Shown here: one piece after another, positions 52,756 through 61,553 of the stretch | Numbering within the stretch: position 1 is the first letter of the stretch | Layout of the letters: the number at the start of each line of letters is the position of its first letter | DNA from: Maritalea mediterranea | GTDB taxonomy: Bacteria; Pseudomonadota; Alphaproteobacteria; Rhizobiales; Devosiaceae | DNA: 64,000 nucleotides | Assembly (NCBI RefSeq): GCF_021568695.1 | Contig: NZ_JAKGTI010000002.1 | Span: forward strand, 310,001 to 374,000 | Direction of reading: 5' to 3' | Program-made: the position numbers and the translations under genes | The notes under the pieces: generated by a model | Seen by the model: the letters and a program-made list of their open reading frames with translations, nothing else | The model's database searches: none | Told to the model about the DNA's origin: nothing

Positions 52756-55143
52756 CTAAATGACCTCTCGCAAATGCCGGACCGGACGCCCCTGCACAAT
52801 ATTTTGCGCCACGCTCACAATCGCATCGGCATTGATGCCATAATGAGCGTAAAGATCCGCAATGGTGCCCGTTTGGCCAAAGTGCTCCACGCCAAGCGGC
52901 ACGGTGCGGTGGCCAGCGACAGCGCCCAGCCAGCCCAAAGTGGCCGGATGCCCGTCTGTCACCGTGATGATCGTGCAATGCGGCGGCAACTGCGCCAGCA
53001 GCCGATCAATATGCGACTGCGCATTGGCCTGCCCGCGCCGCCGCGCCCGTTGTGCTGCGGTCCATCCTGCGTTCAGCCGGTCGGCTGAAGTGCAGGCTAA
53101 AACGCCGATGTCGCGCCGATCTTCGCCAATGCGTCCGGCAGCCTCGATCACCTCCGGCGCCACCACACCTTGATAGGCAATTACAATTTCTGCATTCGGC
53201 CCCGGCTCACGCATCCAATAAGCGCCGTCGATCACGCCCTGCTTGAACCCCTCATCCTTGCGCCATTGCGGCTGCTCAATTGGGTTGGTCGACAGGCGCA
53301 GATAAACCGAGCCGCCGGTTTCATCGCGCAGCCAAGTCCGCTCGTCCGGGTCGCCCTCGCCATTGCGCTGCATATAGTCAAAGGCCCAATGCATAATGGC
53401 CGACAATTCATCCACATAGGCAGGCTCAAACGCCGCCAGTCCATCTTGGCTCATGCCGATCAATTGCGTGCCGATGGATTGGTGCGCGCCGCCTTCCGGG
53501 GCCAACGTCACGCCCGAGGGCGTGCCCACAATCATAAAGCGACTATCCTGATAACAGGCATAATTGAGCGCATCCAAGCCCCGTGCCACAAAGGGATCAT
53601 AAACCGCGCCAATGGGCAGCAACCGCTCACCAAACACAGAGTGAGACAGCCCCGCCGCGCCCAACAGCAAGAACAAATTCATCTCGGCAATGCCCAGCTC
53701 AATATGCTGACCATCAGGCGAAAACGCCCATTTCTGCGCTGACGGAATCCGCTGATCCTTAAACTCATCATTGAGTTCATTGCGCGCAAACAGGCCCTTA
53801 CGGTTCACCCAACCGCTCAAATTCGTCGTCACCGTCACATCAGGCGACGTGGTCACAATCCGCTCCGACAAAGTCGGGTTATTCTTGGCAATTTCATCCA
53901 AAATCTTGCCAAACCCGGCTTGGCTGGCAATCTCCCGATCATTCAATTCAACGGGTGCGCCCACCTCAACGGATGGTGCGGAGAAGCGGCGCGTGCCCTT
54001 GGCGAAGAACGGCACCTGATCCAAGAATTTCTGTGTCGCAGCCGCGTCTTTCACAAGTGAGAATTTTTCCCACTCGTCGCCATCAGCCACCCCCATCTGG
54101 CGCTTAAATTCATCCATTTGAGTTGTGGTCATCAACCCACCATGATTGTCCTTATGCCCCGCCAGCGGCGTGCTCCAGCCCTTAATGGTGTAGGAGATAA
54201 ACACCGTGGGCCGATCATGATCGATGCTCTCAAAAGCTTCCACCAAGCTTTCCACGCACTGGCCACCGAGATTGTTCATCAACTCGGCCAATTCGTCATC
54301 GGAATAGCTTTCAATCAGCTTGGTCACATCGCCCTGATCGCCAATCTCATCGAGCAAACGTGCACGCCACGCTTTACCGCCCTGATAGGTCAGTGCCGAA
54401 TAAAGCTGGTTCGGGCAATTATCGATCCACTCTTTCAGCTTGTCGCCGCCGGATCGTTCAAATGCCGCGCGTTGCTTCACGCCATATTTCAGGCGCACAA
54501 CCTCCCAGCCGAACGCTTCAAAAATCGGTTCCAGCCGCCTCCACAAGCCTTCGCGGATTACGCCATCTAGGCTCTGGCGGTTATAATCAATGATCCACCA
54601 CACATTGCGCAGATCATGCTTCCAGCCTTCTTGAAGGCATTCGAAAATATTGCCTTCATCCATTTCAGCATCGCCCACAAGTGCCACCATTTTGCCCATT
54701 GGCTTTTCGGCGGCCCAGCTCTTGTGCTGAATATAATCCTGGATCATGGAGGCGAAGGCCGTGATGCCGACACCCAGTCCAACGGACCCAGTGGAGAAAT
54801 CCACATCATCAATATCCTTGGTGCGGCTGGGGTAAGATTGCACCCCGCCAAAGCCGCGGAAGTTCTTCATCCGGTCCAGCTCTTGATTGCCCATCAAATA
54901 TTGGATCGCATGGAAAATGGGTGAGGCGTGCGGCTTCACCGCCACCCGATCTTCGGGCTTGAGCACACTAAAATAGAGCGCGGTCATGATCGACACGATC
55001 GAGGCAGAAGACGCCTGATGCCCGCCGATCTTGATCTGCTGGTCACCTTTCGGGCGGATATGGTTGGCATGATGTACCATCCAGCACGCCAGCCACAAAA
55101 TCTGCCCTTCCAGCTCTTTCAGCTGCCCTATTTTCTTGCTCAT
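52756..55143 (-). CDS. mdeB: MdeB-like 2-oxoacid dehydrogenase E1 component
   Basis: 795 residues, homodimeric AceE/transketolase-type thiamine diphosphate enzyme. The ThDP motif runs from VGDAEMDEGNIFECLQEG to WWIIDYNRQSLDG, with HASPIFHAIQYLMG and STGSVGLGVG before it, a pyrimidine-binding domain (WAFSPDGQHIELGIAEMNLF) and a transketolase C-terminal domain (GVEHFGQTGTIADLYAHYGI). It is adjacent to methionine gamma-lyase, as mdeB is to mdeA in Pseudomonas putida. There it is thought to process the 2-oxobutyrate made from methionine. It starts 23 bases after mdeA. Confidence 0.87.
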   Translation of the reverse strand: MSKKIGQLKELEGQILWLACWMVHHANHIRPKGDQQIKIGGHQASSASIVSIMTALYFSVLKPEDRVAVKPHASPIFHAIQYLMGNQELDRMKNFRGFGGVQSYPSRTKDIDDVDFSTGSVGLGVGITAFASMIQDYIQHKSWAAEKPMGKMVALVGDAEMDEGNIFECLQEGWKHDLRNVWWIIDYNRQSLDGVIREGLWRRLEPIFEAFGWEVVRLKYGVKQRAAFERSGGDKLKEWIDNCPNQLYSALTYQGGKAWRARLLDEIGDQGDVTKLIESYSDDELAELMNNLGGQCVESLVEAFESIDHDRPTVFISYTIKGWSTPLAGHKDNHGGLMTTTQMDEFKRQMGVADGDEWEKFSLVKDAAATQKFLDQVPFFAKGTRRFSAPSVEVGAPVELNDREIASQAGFGKILDEIAKNNPTLSERIVTTSPDVTVTTNLSGWVNRKGLFARNELNDEFKDQRIPSAQKWAFSPDGQHIELGIAEMNLFLLLGAAGLSHSVFGERLLPIGAVYDPFVARGLDALNYACYQDSRFMIVGTPSGVTLAPEGGAHQSIGTQLIGMSQDGLAAFEPAYVDELSAIMHWAFDYMQRNGEGDPDERTWLRDETGGSVYLRLSTNPIEQPQWRKDEGFKQGVIDGAYWMREPGPNAEIVIAYQGVVAPEVIEAAGRIGEDRRDIGVLACTSADRLNAGWTAAQRARRRGQANAQSHIDRLLAQLPPHCTIITVTDGHPATLGWLGAVAGHRTVPLGVEHFGQTGTIADLYAHYGINADAIVSVAQNIVQGRPVRHLREVI

Positions 55144-55166
55144 CGCCCCACTCCCTTTGATCTAGC

Positions 55167-56375
55167 TTACGCAACCTGCGCTTTTGCTGCTGGCAAAGCC
55201 TGCTCCAAATCGGCCCAGATGTCCTCAACCTCTTCAAGGCCAACTGACAACCGCACCAAGCCTTCGGAAATGCCATGTTCGCCCCGCTCTTCCGGCGTGT
55301 AAGTCGAATGGGTCATAGACGCCGGGTGCTGGATCAATGTTTCCGCATCCCCAAGGCTCACCGCCCGTTGGATCATATCCAAACGGTTCATGGTGGAAAT
55401 GCCTGCATGCATGCCGCCAATCAGTTCAAACGCAATCATACCACCAAAGTCAGTCATTTGTTTTTTCGCCAGCTCATGCTGCTCAAAGCTCGGCAAGCCG
55501 GGGAAATAGACTTTGGAAATCATCGGATGCTGTTCCAAACGCTGGGCGATTTCCATCGCGCTCGCACAATGGCGGTCCATGCGCAATTGCAAGGTTTTCA
55601 ACCCGCGCATAATCAGCATGGCGTTGAACGGTGCCATCACCGCGCCCGTCATATCTTTCATGCCCACCAGACGAATCTGATCGATATCTTCTTTGCGGCC
55701 CGCAATCAGCCCGGCGATCACATCGCCATGGCCGCCCAAATATTTTGTGGCCGAGTGCAGCACCAAATCCGCACCATGTTCAATCGGGCGGGTCAGGTAA
55801 GGCGTTGCATAAGTGTTGTCGACGATCACCTTGGCATCAAACTCATGGGCAATGGCACTCACCGCTTCAATATCCACCAGGCGCATATTCGGGTTGGCCG
55901 GGGTTTCAAAGTAAACCACTTTGGTGTTGCCGCTGATCGCTTTGGCCACATTTTGCGGGTCCGTCATATCCACATGGGTGATGTCCACGCCAAACTTTTG
56001 CAGCCCGTGGCGCATATAAGCAAAGGTGCAACCATAAAGCGTCGTGTCTACAATGATCTCGTCGCCCGGCGCCACAAAGGTCCAAAGCGCTGAAGTGATG
56101 GACCCCATGCCAGACGCATTGGCCAGCGCCGCTTCCGCACCTTCCAACACCGCCATGCGCTGTTCCAACAAATCATTGGTGGGGTTGGAGATGCGCGAAT
56201 AAACATGCCCCTCACGATCACCAGCAAAAATTTCCCCGCCATGCTCCGCTGTTGGAAAAGCGAAGGTCGAGGTCAAGTGCAGAGGAGGTGTCAGCGCACC
56301 GCCCTCGTCTTGCGGGTCATAGGCATGGTGAATGGCTTTGGTAGCAAAACCTTGGTTTTTATTATTGTGGGTCAT
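55167..56375 (-). CDS. mdeA: Methionine gamma-lyase
   Basis: A 402-residue PLP enzyme of the Cys/Met metabolism family. It splits methionine into methanethiol, 2-oxobutyrate and ammonia. From ATG 56375 (GGAGG eight bases upstream) the numbering coincides with the Pseudomonas putida enzyme: Y59 and R61 in YSRISNPT, Y114 and the methionine-lyase-specific C116 in [10 protein letters not shown], and the PLP Lys211 in [14 protein letters not shown]116 separates it from cystathionine lyases and synthases. The upstream 33 codons to 56474 lie in the promoter. It forms an operon with mdeB. Confidence 0.93.
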   Translation of the reverse strand: MTHNNKNQGFATKAIHHAYDPQDEGGALTPPLHLTSTFAFPTAEHGGEIFAGDREGHVYSRISNPTNDLLEQRMAVLEGAEAALANASGMGSITSALWTFVAPGDEIIVDTTLYGCTFAYMRHGLQKFGVDITHVDMTDPQNVAKAISGNTKVVYFETPANPNMRLVDIEAVSAIAHEFDAKVIVDNTYATPYLTRPIEHGADLVLHSATKYLGGHGDVIAGLIAGRKEDIDQIRLVGMKDMTGAVMAPFNAMLIMRGLKTLQLRMDRHCASAMEIAQRLEQHPMISKVYFPGLPSFEQHELAKKQMTDFGGMIAFELIGGMHAGISTMNRLDMIQRAVSLGDAETLIQHPASMTHSTYTPEERGEHGISEGLVRLSVGLEEVEDIWADLEQALPAAKAQVA

Positions 56376-56483
56376 GTCGCGCACCTCCAATTTCTGTGGC
56401 AGACCGAACGGTCCTCTCTTACCCAAAAGAATAAAAGAAATGCCGCGCAATGTTCTGGCGAACTTCACCCTCAAATGATATAT

Positions 56484-56503
56484 TTCGGCAATATTCTGCC
56501 AAC
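56484..56503. promoter_or_regulatory. Lrp-type dyad in the mdeA-mdeR promoter region
   Basis: GGCA-ATATTC-TGCC (56487-56500) lies 14 bases before the mdeR ATG, in the 141-base divergent gap. The AT-rich centre resembles Lrp-family sites. It could serve both autoregulation and methionine-dependent control of mdeA. Confidence 0.45.
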
Positions 56504-56516
56504 AAATAGCGATCTA

Positions 56517-56972
56517 ATGGACAAAATAGATCAAAAAATCATCCGCGAGCTGCAACGCGATGGCCGCCTGACCAATCAGGAACTGGCCGAACGGGTCAAC
56601 CTTTCCCCCTCGCCCTGTCTGCGTCGCCTGCGTAATCTAGAACAACAAGGCATTATCCGCGGCTACAGCGCCATCGTCGATCAAAAACGCTATGGGCTCC
56701 CCGTCACCGTGTTTGTCCGCATCAAACTGCAGCACCACACCGAGCAAGCCGTCGGCGAATTTGAAACCGCCATCAAAAATATCGATGAAATTCTGGAAGC
56801 CCATCTAATGACCGGCGATTGGGATTATCTTTTGCGCGTGATCGTCGCCAGCCTAGAAGACTACGAACGCTTCACCCGCCAATCCATCCATCGCATTCCC
56901 GGCGTGGCTGGCATTGAAACCAGCTTTGCTTACGGCGAAGTAAAACGCACCAATCTGTTTCCAGCGATATAG
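56517..56972 (+). CDS. mdeR: Lrp/AsnC-family regulator MdeR
   Basis: 151 residues starting MDKIDQKIIRELQRDGRLTN, the standard Lrp N-terminus. The helix-turn-helix is NQELAERVNLSPSPCLRRLRNLE, followed by the RAM domain (VFVRIKLQHHTEQAVGEFE, MTGDWDYLLRVIVASLEDYE). The frame is open further upstream to 56205, but that part is antisense to mdeA. The arrangement, divergent from mdeA-mdeB, matches Pseudomonas putida mdeR, the activator of methionine degradation. Confidence 0.9.
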   Translation: MDKIDQKIIRELQRDGRLTNQELAERVNLSPSPCLRRLRNLEQQGIIRGYSAIVDQKRYGLPVTVFVRIKLQHHTEQAVGEFETAIKNIDEILEAHLMTGDWDYLLRVIVASLEDYERFTRQSIHRIPGVAGIETSFAYGEVKRTNLFPAI

Positions 56973-56985
56973 TGCGTCAAGATAG

Positions 56986-57330
56986 CTATCGACCGTGTTG
57001 CAACTTCAATAGCCTGAGATGGATCTTGGACAAAGACTTAAACATCGCCGCATAGATAGGCTCGCGGGTGGGCGTGCAGCAGGTGGCATAGAGTACACCC
57101 AGTTTCCCGCCAACGGCTTCGAGTTGGTCAATAAAGGCGGCAGCATCATCGGGCGCCATACTGTCCAGCGCTAATTGATCCTGGCCAAGGCGCTCAACTT
57201 CCGCGATTAAGCCCGTCATCTTTTCGCCGCGTTTATTCAGGCAGCATGTTTTCTGCAGCTCGACCAGTTCAGCCTTGCACACCGCAATCTGCGCCTCAAT
57301 CAACTGTTTCTGCTTGTCCGCACCGCCCAT
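56986..57330 (-). CDS. Small dicysteine protein of unknown function
   Basis: 114 residues, not recognised. It is predicted to be mostly helical with heptad-like stretches (LIEAQIAVCKAELVELQ, LIAEVERLGQDQLALDSM). Five Cys occur as C18, the pair C29-C30 and the pair C84-C85, a layout that suggests metal binding or disulfides. There is no signal peptide or membrane helix. It is divergent from the CopZ-like gene across 146 bases holding a MerR-type copper promoter, and convergent with mdeR (13-base gap). A link to copper is inference only. Confidence 0.6.
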   Translation of the reverse strand: MGGADKQKQLIEAQIAVCKAELVELQKTCCLNKRGEKMTGLIAEVERLGQDQLALDSMAPDDAAAFIDQLEAVGGKLGVLYATCCTPTREPIYAAMFKSLSKIHLRLLKLQHGR

Positions 57331-57421
57331 TTGGCGCCCCCCCCCTTGTGTTAATGCAATGGCAAATTGATGCAGCTTGCAGTAACGGTAAGGTCAAGCA
57401 GAAGAATGCAAAAAATTACGC

Positions 57422-57452
57422 TTGACCTTCCAGCGAAGGGAAGCGCTATCGA
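57422..57452 (+). promoter_or_regulatory. MerR/CueR-type promoter of the CopZ-like gene
   Basis: A -35 TTGACC (57422-57427) and a -10 TATCGA (57447-57452) are separated by 19 bases, the overlong spacer characteristic of MerR-family control. A CTTCC-N7-GGAAG dyad lies in the spacer region, much as in CueR-regulated promoters. The copZ ATG is 24 bases downstream. Confidence 0.75.
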
Positions 57453-57476
57453 TGCCAAAAACGAAAGGATATTTGA

Positions 57477-57677
57477 ATGACAAAATTTAATGTACCCGAC
57501 ATGACATGCGGCCATTGCGAGGCAGCAGTTTTAAAAGCAATCAAGGACGTGGACAGCAGTGCTGACATCAAAGTGGATTTGAGCGAACACAAAATCGACG
57601 TCACCTCAAAGGCGGACAATGATGACATCCTCGCCGCACTGAACGCGGCTGGCTATCCATCAAGCCTGGCTTCTTGA
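57477..57677 (+). CDS. CopZ-like copper chaperone (HMA domain)
   Basis: A 66-residue single heavy-metal-associated domain: MTKFNVPDMTCGHCEAAVLK with the metal site C11-G-H-C14, then the betaalphabetabetaalphabeta pattern ending LAALNAAGYPSSL. Such proteins shuttle Cu(I) to P-type ATPases or regulators. AAAGGA precedes the ATG. The MerR-type promoter directly upstream supports copper (or silver) induction. Neither a copper ATPase nor a CueR gene is in the window. Confidence 0.9.
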   Translation: MTKFNVPDMTCGHCEAAVLKAIKDVDSSADIKVDLSEHKIDVTSKADNDDILAALNAAGYPSSLAS

Positions 57678-57795
57678 CCGACAAGCTAATCGAAGGCCCA
57701 TTGCGGGGCAGACCATGATCCATGCCAGATGATCTGGACCGTCTGCCCCCACCTCGCTATGCTTTGGCCTCCATCGCAGTGAGTCCATTTTCGCT

Positions 57796-58413
57796 ATGAC
57801 GTTAAAAACTGATCGCCGCATCCCCAAACAGGCCCGCAGCCGCCAGAAGGTGGACATGATTTTGCGCACCGCCCGCCAATTGATCGGTGCACATGGCAAT
57901 GATGCGGTGAGCATGCGCGAGATTGCGGCAAAGGCCGAAATGCCGATCAGCACCATCTATCAATATTTTCCCGACAAAAGCGCCCTGCTGCACCTGATCA
58001 TGCAGCATTACCTTGATCTGACCCGCGACCAGTTGCGCGCCCACTTTGACGCGGTGAGCAGCACAGAACAATTTCTGACCCAGATCGATCCGGCCATTGA
58101 TGATTTTTTTGACCTGTTTCAACAAGACCCTGCGCTGGCGGTGCTGTGGGGGGCCATGCAGGCAGATCCAAAACTCTGCAGCCTTGAGGCGGAAACCAGC
58201 CAATCAAATGCCGTCTATCTCAGCAACAAGCTGACAGATTTGGCGCCGCATATTGAAGCTGATGCCGCCAAACTGGCCCTATGGCACATGCTGCACAGCG
58301 TCAGCACCAGCGCGCAATTGGCTTTGTACATGAGTAAAAAAGACCGCGACCGCCTTGCTGACGAGTTGAAACTCACCCTGCGCCTGCGGCTGAAGGCATT
58401 GCTGGCCGACTAA
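57796..58413 (+). CDS. TetR-family transcriptional regulator
   Basis: 205 residues. The N-terminal helix-turn-helix is IPKQARSRQKVDMILRTAR with AVSMREIAAKAEMPISTIYQ and YFPDKSALLHLIM, typical of TetR. The C-terminal ligand domain is helical with no diagnostic motif. It precedes an MDR-type reductase by 100 bases, and two direct repeats in that gap may be its operators. The ligand is unknown. Confidence 0.9.
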   Translation: MTLKTDRRIPKQARSRQKVDMILRTARQLIGAHGNDAVSMREIAAKAEMPISTIYQYFPDKSALLHLIMQHYLDLTRDQLRAHFDAVSSTEQFLTQIDPAIDDFFDLFQQDPALAVLWGAMQADPKLCSLEAETSQSNAVYLSNKLTDLAPHIEADAAKLALWHMLHSVSTSAQLALYMSKKDRDRLADELKLTLRLRLKALLAD

Positions 58414-58466
58414 GCCCGGCGGGATCCTCCCCATCATAGACTGATTCCCATCTTGCAAAATACGAT

Positions 58467-58498
58467 CATTGATCATATATAAAACTGAACATTGATCA
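58467..58498. promoter_or_regulatory. Direct repeats upstream of the MDR reductase
   Basis: CATTGATCA occurs at 58467-58475 and again at 58490-58498, 23 bases apart, around a TATATA sequence that may be the -10. Each copy contains the TGATCA palindrome. They are candidate sites for the adjacent TetR regulator. Confidence 0.45.
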
Positions 58499-58513
58499 GC
58501 TTTAGGATATTTC

Positions 58514-59470
58514 ATGCAAGCGGTGCTCACTTCGCGCTATGGAGACGAAACCCAATTGGAACTTGGTGAACTTGCTTCACCGGCGATCGGACTGAAAGAA
58601 ATTTTGATAGAGGTGAAAGCCGCCGGACTAAATCCGGTAGACTGGAAGGTGTTGCGCGGAGATGCGCGCTTGTTCAGCGGCTGGACGCGACCACCAAGAA
58701 TATTGGGCGCCGATTTTGCCGGACTTGTGAAGCAGGTCGGCCCCAAAGTGCCCAATTATCAGCCGGGAGACAAAGTGTTTGGCATGGTCCCGGCCTTCAA
58801 AGGCGGCGCCTTTGCCCAGCAAATAATCGTCACCGCCAACAATATCGCGCCCATGCCCACCCATCTCGACTTCTCCGAAGCCGCGGCGATGCCTCTGGTT
58901 GCCCTCACTGCGCATCAATTTATGTTTCAAAAGGCGCAACTCCAACCGGGTCGTCATGTGTTGATCAATGGCTGCACCGGCGGGCTTGGTCATATTGCCG
59001 TGCAATTGGCCAAAGCATCAGGCGCAACCGTCACCGGTGTGTGCAGCGGCAAAAATGCGGCCCTGGCAAAACAATTGGGCTGCGACGAGGTGATCGATTA
59101 TCGGCAACATGACCCGCTCACCTTGAATGGGCAATATGACCTGATCTTTGACACCGCCTCCACCATGCGGTTCCGCACCGCCCGCAAGCGACTTTCCCCA
59201 AAAGGCGCTTTCGCCACGGCGCTGCCTTCCCTGCAAAATCTGTTTGTCGCGCCGCTGCTCAACGGGTTACGGGCGCAAAAGGAACATGGCCTTTGGGTCG
59301 CGCCAAATGACAAAGCGCTCGCGCACATCGCCGATTCGAGCCAAACACACCATATCCGCCCGCACATCGAGCAAACCTACCCGATCACAGATATCGCCCG
59401 GGCCATCGGCCACAGCAAAAGCGGCAAAGTACGCGGCAAATTGGTTCTGACCTTCCCCGCGGCAGATTAA
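58514..59470 (+). CDS. Zinc-free MDR oxidoreductase (quinone oxidoreductase-like)
   Basis: 318 residues of the medium-chain dehydrogenase/reductase family. The GroES-like N-terminal domain has VKAAGLNPVDWKVLRG and ILGADFAGLVKQVG. The Rossmann part has GRHVLINGCTGGLGHIAVQLAKASGA. The structural and catalytic zinc Cys sets are absent, so it is the quinone reductase/enone reductase branch, probably NADPH dependent. Its place after a TetR gene suggests induction by an electrophile or quinone. The MFS gene follows within ten bases. Confidence 0.88.
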   Translation: MQAVLTSRYGDETQLELGELASPAIGLKEILIEVKAAGLNPVDWKVLRGDARLFSGWTRPPRILGADFAGLVKQVGPKVPNYQPGDKVFGMVPAFKGGAFAQQIIVTANNIAPMPTHLDFSEAAAMPLVALTAHQFMFQKAQLQPGRHVLINGCTGGLGHIAVQLAKASGATVTGVCSGKNAALAKQLGCDEVIDYRQHDPLTLNGQYDLIFDTASTMRFRTARKRLSPKGAFATALPSLQNLFVAPLLNGLRAQKEHGLWVAPNDKALAHIADSSQTHHIRPHIEQTYPITDIARAIGHSKSGKVRGKLVLTFPAAD

Positions 59471-59490
59471 CATACCATTTGCAGACCAAT

Positions 59491-60723
59491 ATGTTTGCTG
59501 ATAATACAGACGGGTCAACCTGTCCCTCTAGTATCAGTAGTTCAATGTCTTTTATCTCGCTTTCGCCGGCGCGCAGATCTGCCGCGCCGCTGTTCCTTTA
59601 TCTGTTCCTGACCGCAACAATTGGGGTGCTCTCATTTCCCATTCGCGCGCTTTTTGTTACGCAGACATTGGGCGGTTCCACCTTTGAGAATGGATTATCT
59701 TTTGCCGTTCCGGCGATCATTTCGCTCGTGGTTTTACCCATTATCGGCGATTTTTCGGATCGCATGCGCGAGCGTCGACTGATCATGACCGTCGGCTTTG
59801 TTGTGCTGGCGCTAAGTTATGCCCTCACGTCGATTGCAACAACAGCATGGTTCGTTCTCATCCTGGTTTGCATTGCAATCCCTTTTATGGTGGCTGCCAA
59901 CGCACAATTTTTCGCTTGGGCACAAGAGCGTGAAACCGAGCGGTTTGGTGATAAGGCCACAGAAAGTGGCGAGCTGCGCATTGGTTTTATTGCCGGTTGG
60001 GTGGTTGGCCCCGCTATTGCCGGCCTCCTGCTCACCTATGGTTTGAGCTACAGAAACATTTTCCAAATTCAGGCCGTTGGCTATTTAGTTATGGCCGCCG
60101 CAATCTGGCTATTTGCGCGGGTCGTGGTGACCAAGCCGAAACCAAAAGGAGAGAACTTCAGTTGGCTCAAATGGCGAGCCGTGCCGCGCAATCTTTTGCT
60201 GATAGGGCTTTTTGTAGCATTGGTTTTATCTGGTGACATTGTAAGACTAGCCAATCTCGCACTGTTCATTGATGCCAATATCTCCAAAAATCCGGTTGAT
60301 CTCACCATCGCCTTTGCCGCAACGCCTGTGGTTGAGGTGCCGGCAACCGCGCTTTGCATTTATTTGGCAAAACGCGGCAGCAAAAAGTTTGTTTTAGGCT
60401 TTGGTTTTGTTGCGGCATTATTGCATTTTGGCCTTTTCCCGTTCGCGCAAAACCTTACTCAAGTTGTGATTTTGCAGGCCCTTTATGCGTTCATTCCCGC
60501 CTCAGCACTTGGCGTCGGCATTAGCTATGCTCAAAAATGTGCGCCCGATCGCATGGGATTCGCCACATCGGTCATTTTTTCCGGCCAATCGCTCGCCATT
60601 CTGCTCGGCGGCTCCATCGCCACTTTAGGAGGATTGTTTTTATCGATTGAAATGACCTATTTTGTACCACTTTTTCTTATCCTGCTTTCAGGCCTCATTT
60701 GGTGGAAACTGGAGGAGCTTTAA
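59491..60723 (+). CDS. MFS efflux transporter, SetA-like
   Basis: A polytopic membrane protein with twelve hydrophobic helices; 410 residues from ATG 59491. A TTG at 59479 and ATG 59545 are alternatives, and the first 22 residues are polar (Ser/Thr-rich) and possibly not translated. The SFIGDFSDRMRERR-type loop between helices 2 and 3 (IIGDFSDRMRERRLIM) is the MFS signature region. Overall pattern resembles sugar efflux transporters. Codon use is more T/A-rich than in neighbours, a hint of different origin. The stop overlaps the GNAT start by one base (TAATG). Confidence 0.82.
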   Translation: MFADNTDGSTCPSSISSSMSFISLSPARRSAAPLFLYLFLTATIGVLSFPIRALFVTQTLGGSTFENGLSFAVPAIISLVVLPIIGDFSDRMRERRLIMTVGFVVLALSYALTSIATTAWFVLILVCIAIPFMVAANAQFFAWAQERETERFGDKATESGELRIGFIAGWVVGPAIAGLLLTYGLSYRNIFQIQAVGYLVMAAAIWLFARVVVTKPKPKGENFSWLKWRAVPRNLLLIGLFVALVLSGDIVRLANLALFIDANISKNPVDLTIAFAATPVVEVPATALCIYLAKRGSKKFVLGFGFVAALLHFGLFPFAQNLTQVVILQALYAFIPASALGVGISYAQKCAPDRMGFATSVIFSGQSLAILLGGSIATLGGLFLSIEMTYFVPLFLILLSGLIWWKLEEL

Positions 60724-61553
60724 TGCCCATTGAAATCAGAGATACGCAAAATATTGACCGGCAAGCCCTGCACGCGGCCATGTTGGATGCCTTCTCTGAT
60801 TATGACATTCCGTTGCAACCTACGCTGGACCAGTTTAATGCCATGCTGGCCCAGCGCCAGTTTGATCCGGCACTTTCCTCTGTGGCGATGGACGGGGATC
60901 AGGTGTTGGCTTTCTGGCTTATCGGCACCGATGATCACCGCGCCCACTTGATCGCCAGCGGCACCCGCATCGCCCATCGCGGCAAAGGCCTCGCCAAGAA
61001 AATCGCCGCGCGCGCAGAAGCAGAGATCATCAAGGCAGGCTACAAACTGATTCAGTTTGAATGCCTCACCAGCAACCAGCGCGCCCTTGACCTCTATTTA
61101 AAGCAAGGCCACGAGATCGAACGTGAATTTGATTGCTTTTCCATGGAGATAGGCGACTGGGCGGAATCAGATTGTCACATCAAACAAGTGGATTGGGACA
61201 TTGTCGCACCACACACTGACAAGCTGCGCGATGTGATGCCCTCCTGGCAGAATGAAGATTTTGCTATCGCCGCCGCGCCAGAAGCAATCTGCCTCGCCGC
61301 CTATCAAGAAACCCAGCTAGTTGGCTATATCGCGACCGCCCCCAGCGACGCGGTCTACCAACTCGCCGTCGCCCCCACGTGCCGCCACCAGCATATCGGC
61401 CAAACGCTGATAAAGCGCGCCGCACATTTGATCGGCAAACCCACCATGGCCTTCATCAATATCGACAAGGCCGCCGAGGAAACTATCGGCTTTCTGACCC
61501 ATTTAGGCGCCCGAAAAACCGTCAGCCAATATGAGCTGATCAAACGCTTTTAG
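60723..61553 (+). CDS. Tandem GNAT acetyltransferase
   Basis: 276 residues with two GNAT modules. The first has the acetyl-CoA loop SGTRIAHRGKGLAKKIAARA (about 85-104) and FECLTSNQRALDLYLKQG. The second has VAPTCRHQHIGQTLIKRAAH and INIDKAAEETIGFLTHLGA. ATG 60723 has GGAGGAG about eight bases upstream and overlaps the MFS stop, so the two genes are coupled. The acetyl acceptor is unknown; coupling to an exporter suggests modification of an exported small molecule or drug (inference). Confidence 0.88.
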   Translation: MPIEIRDTQNIDRQALHAAMLDAFSDYDIPLQPTLDQFNAMLAQRQFDPALSSVAMDGDQVLAFWLIGTDDHRAHLIASGTRIAHRGKGLAKKIAARAEAEIIKAGYKLIQFECLTSNQRALDLYLKQGHEIEREFDCFSMEIGDWAESDCHIKQVDWDIVAPHTDKLRDVMPSWQNEDFAIAAAPEAICLAAYQETQLVGYIATAPSDAVYQLAVAPTCRHQHIGQTLIKRAAHLIGKPTMAFINIDKAAEETIGFLTHLGARKTVSQYELIKRF

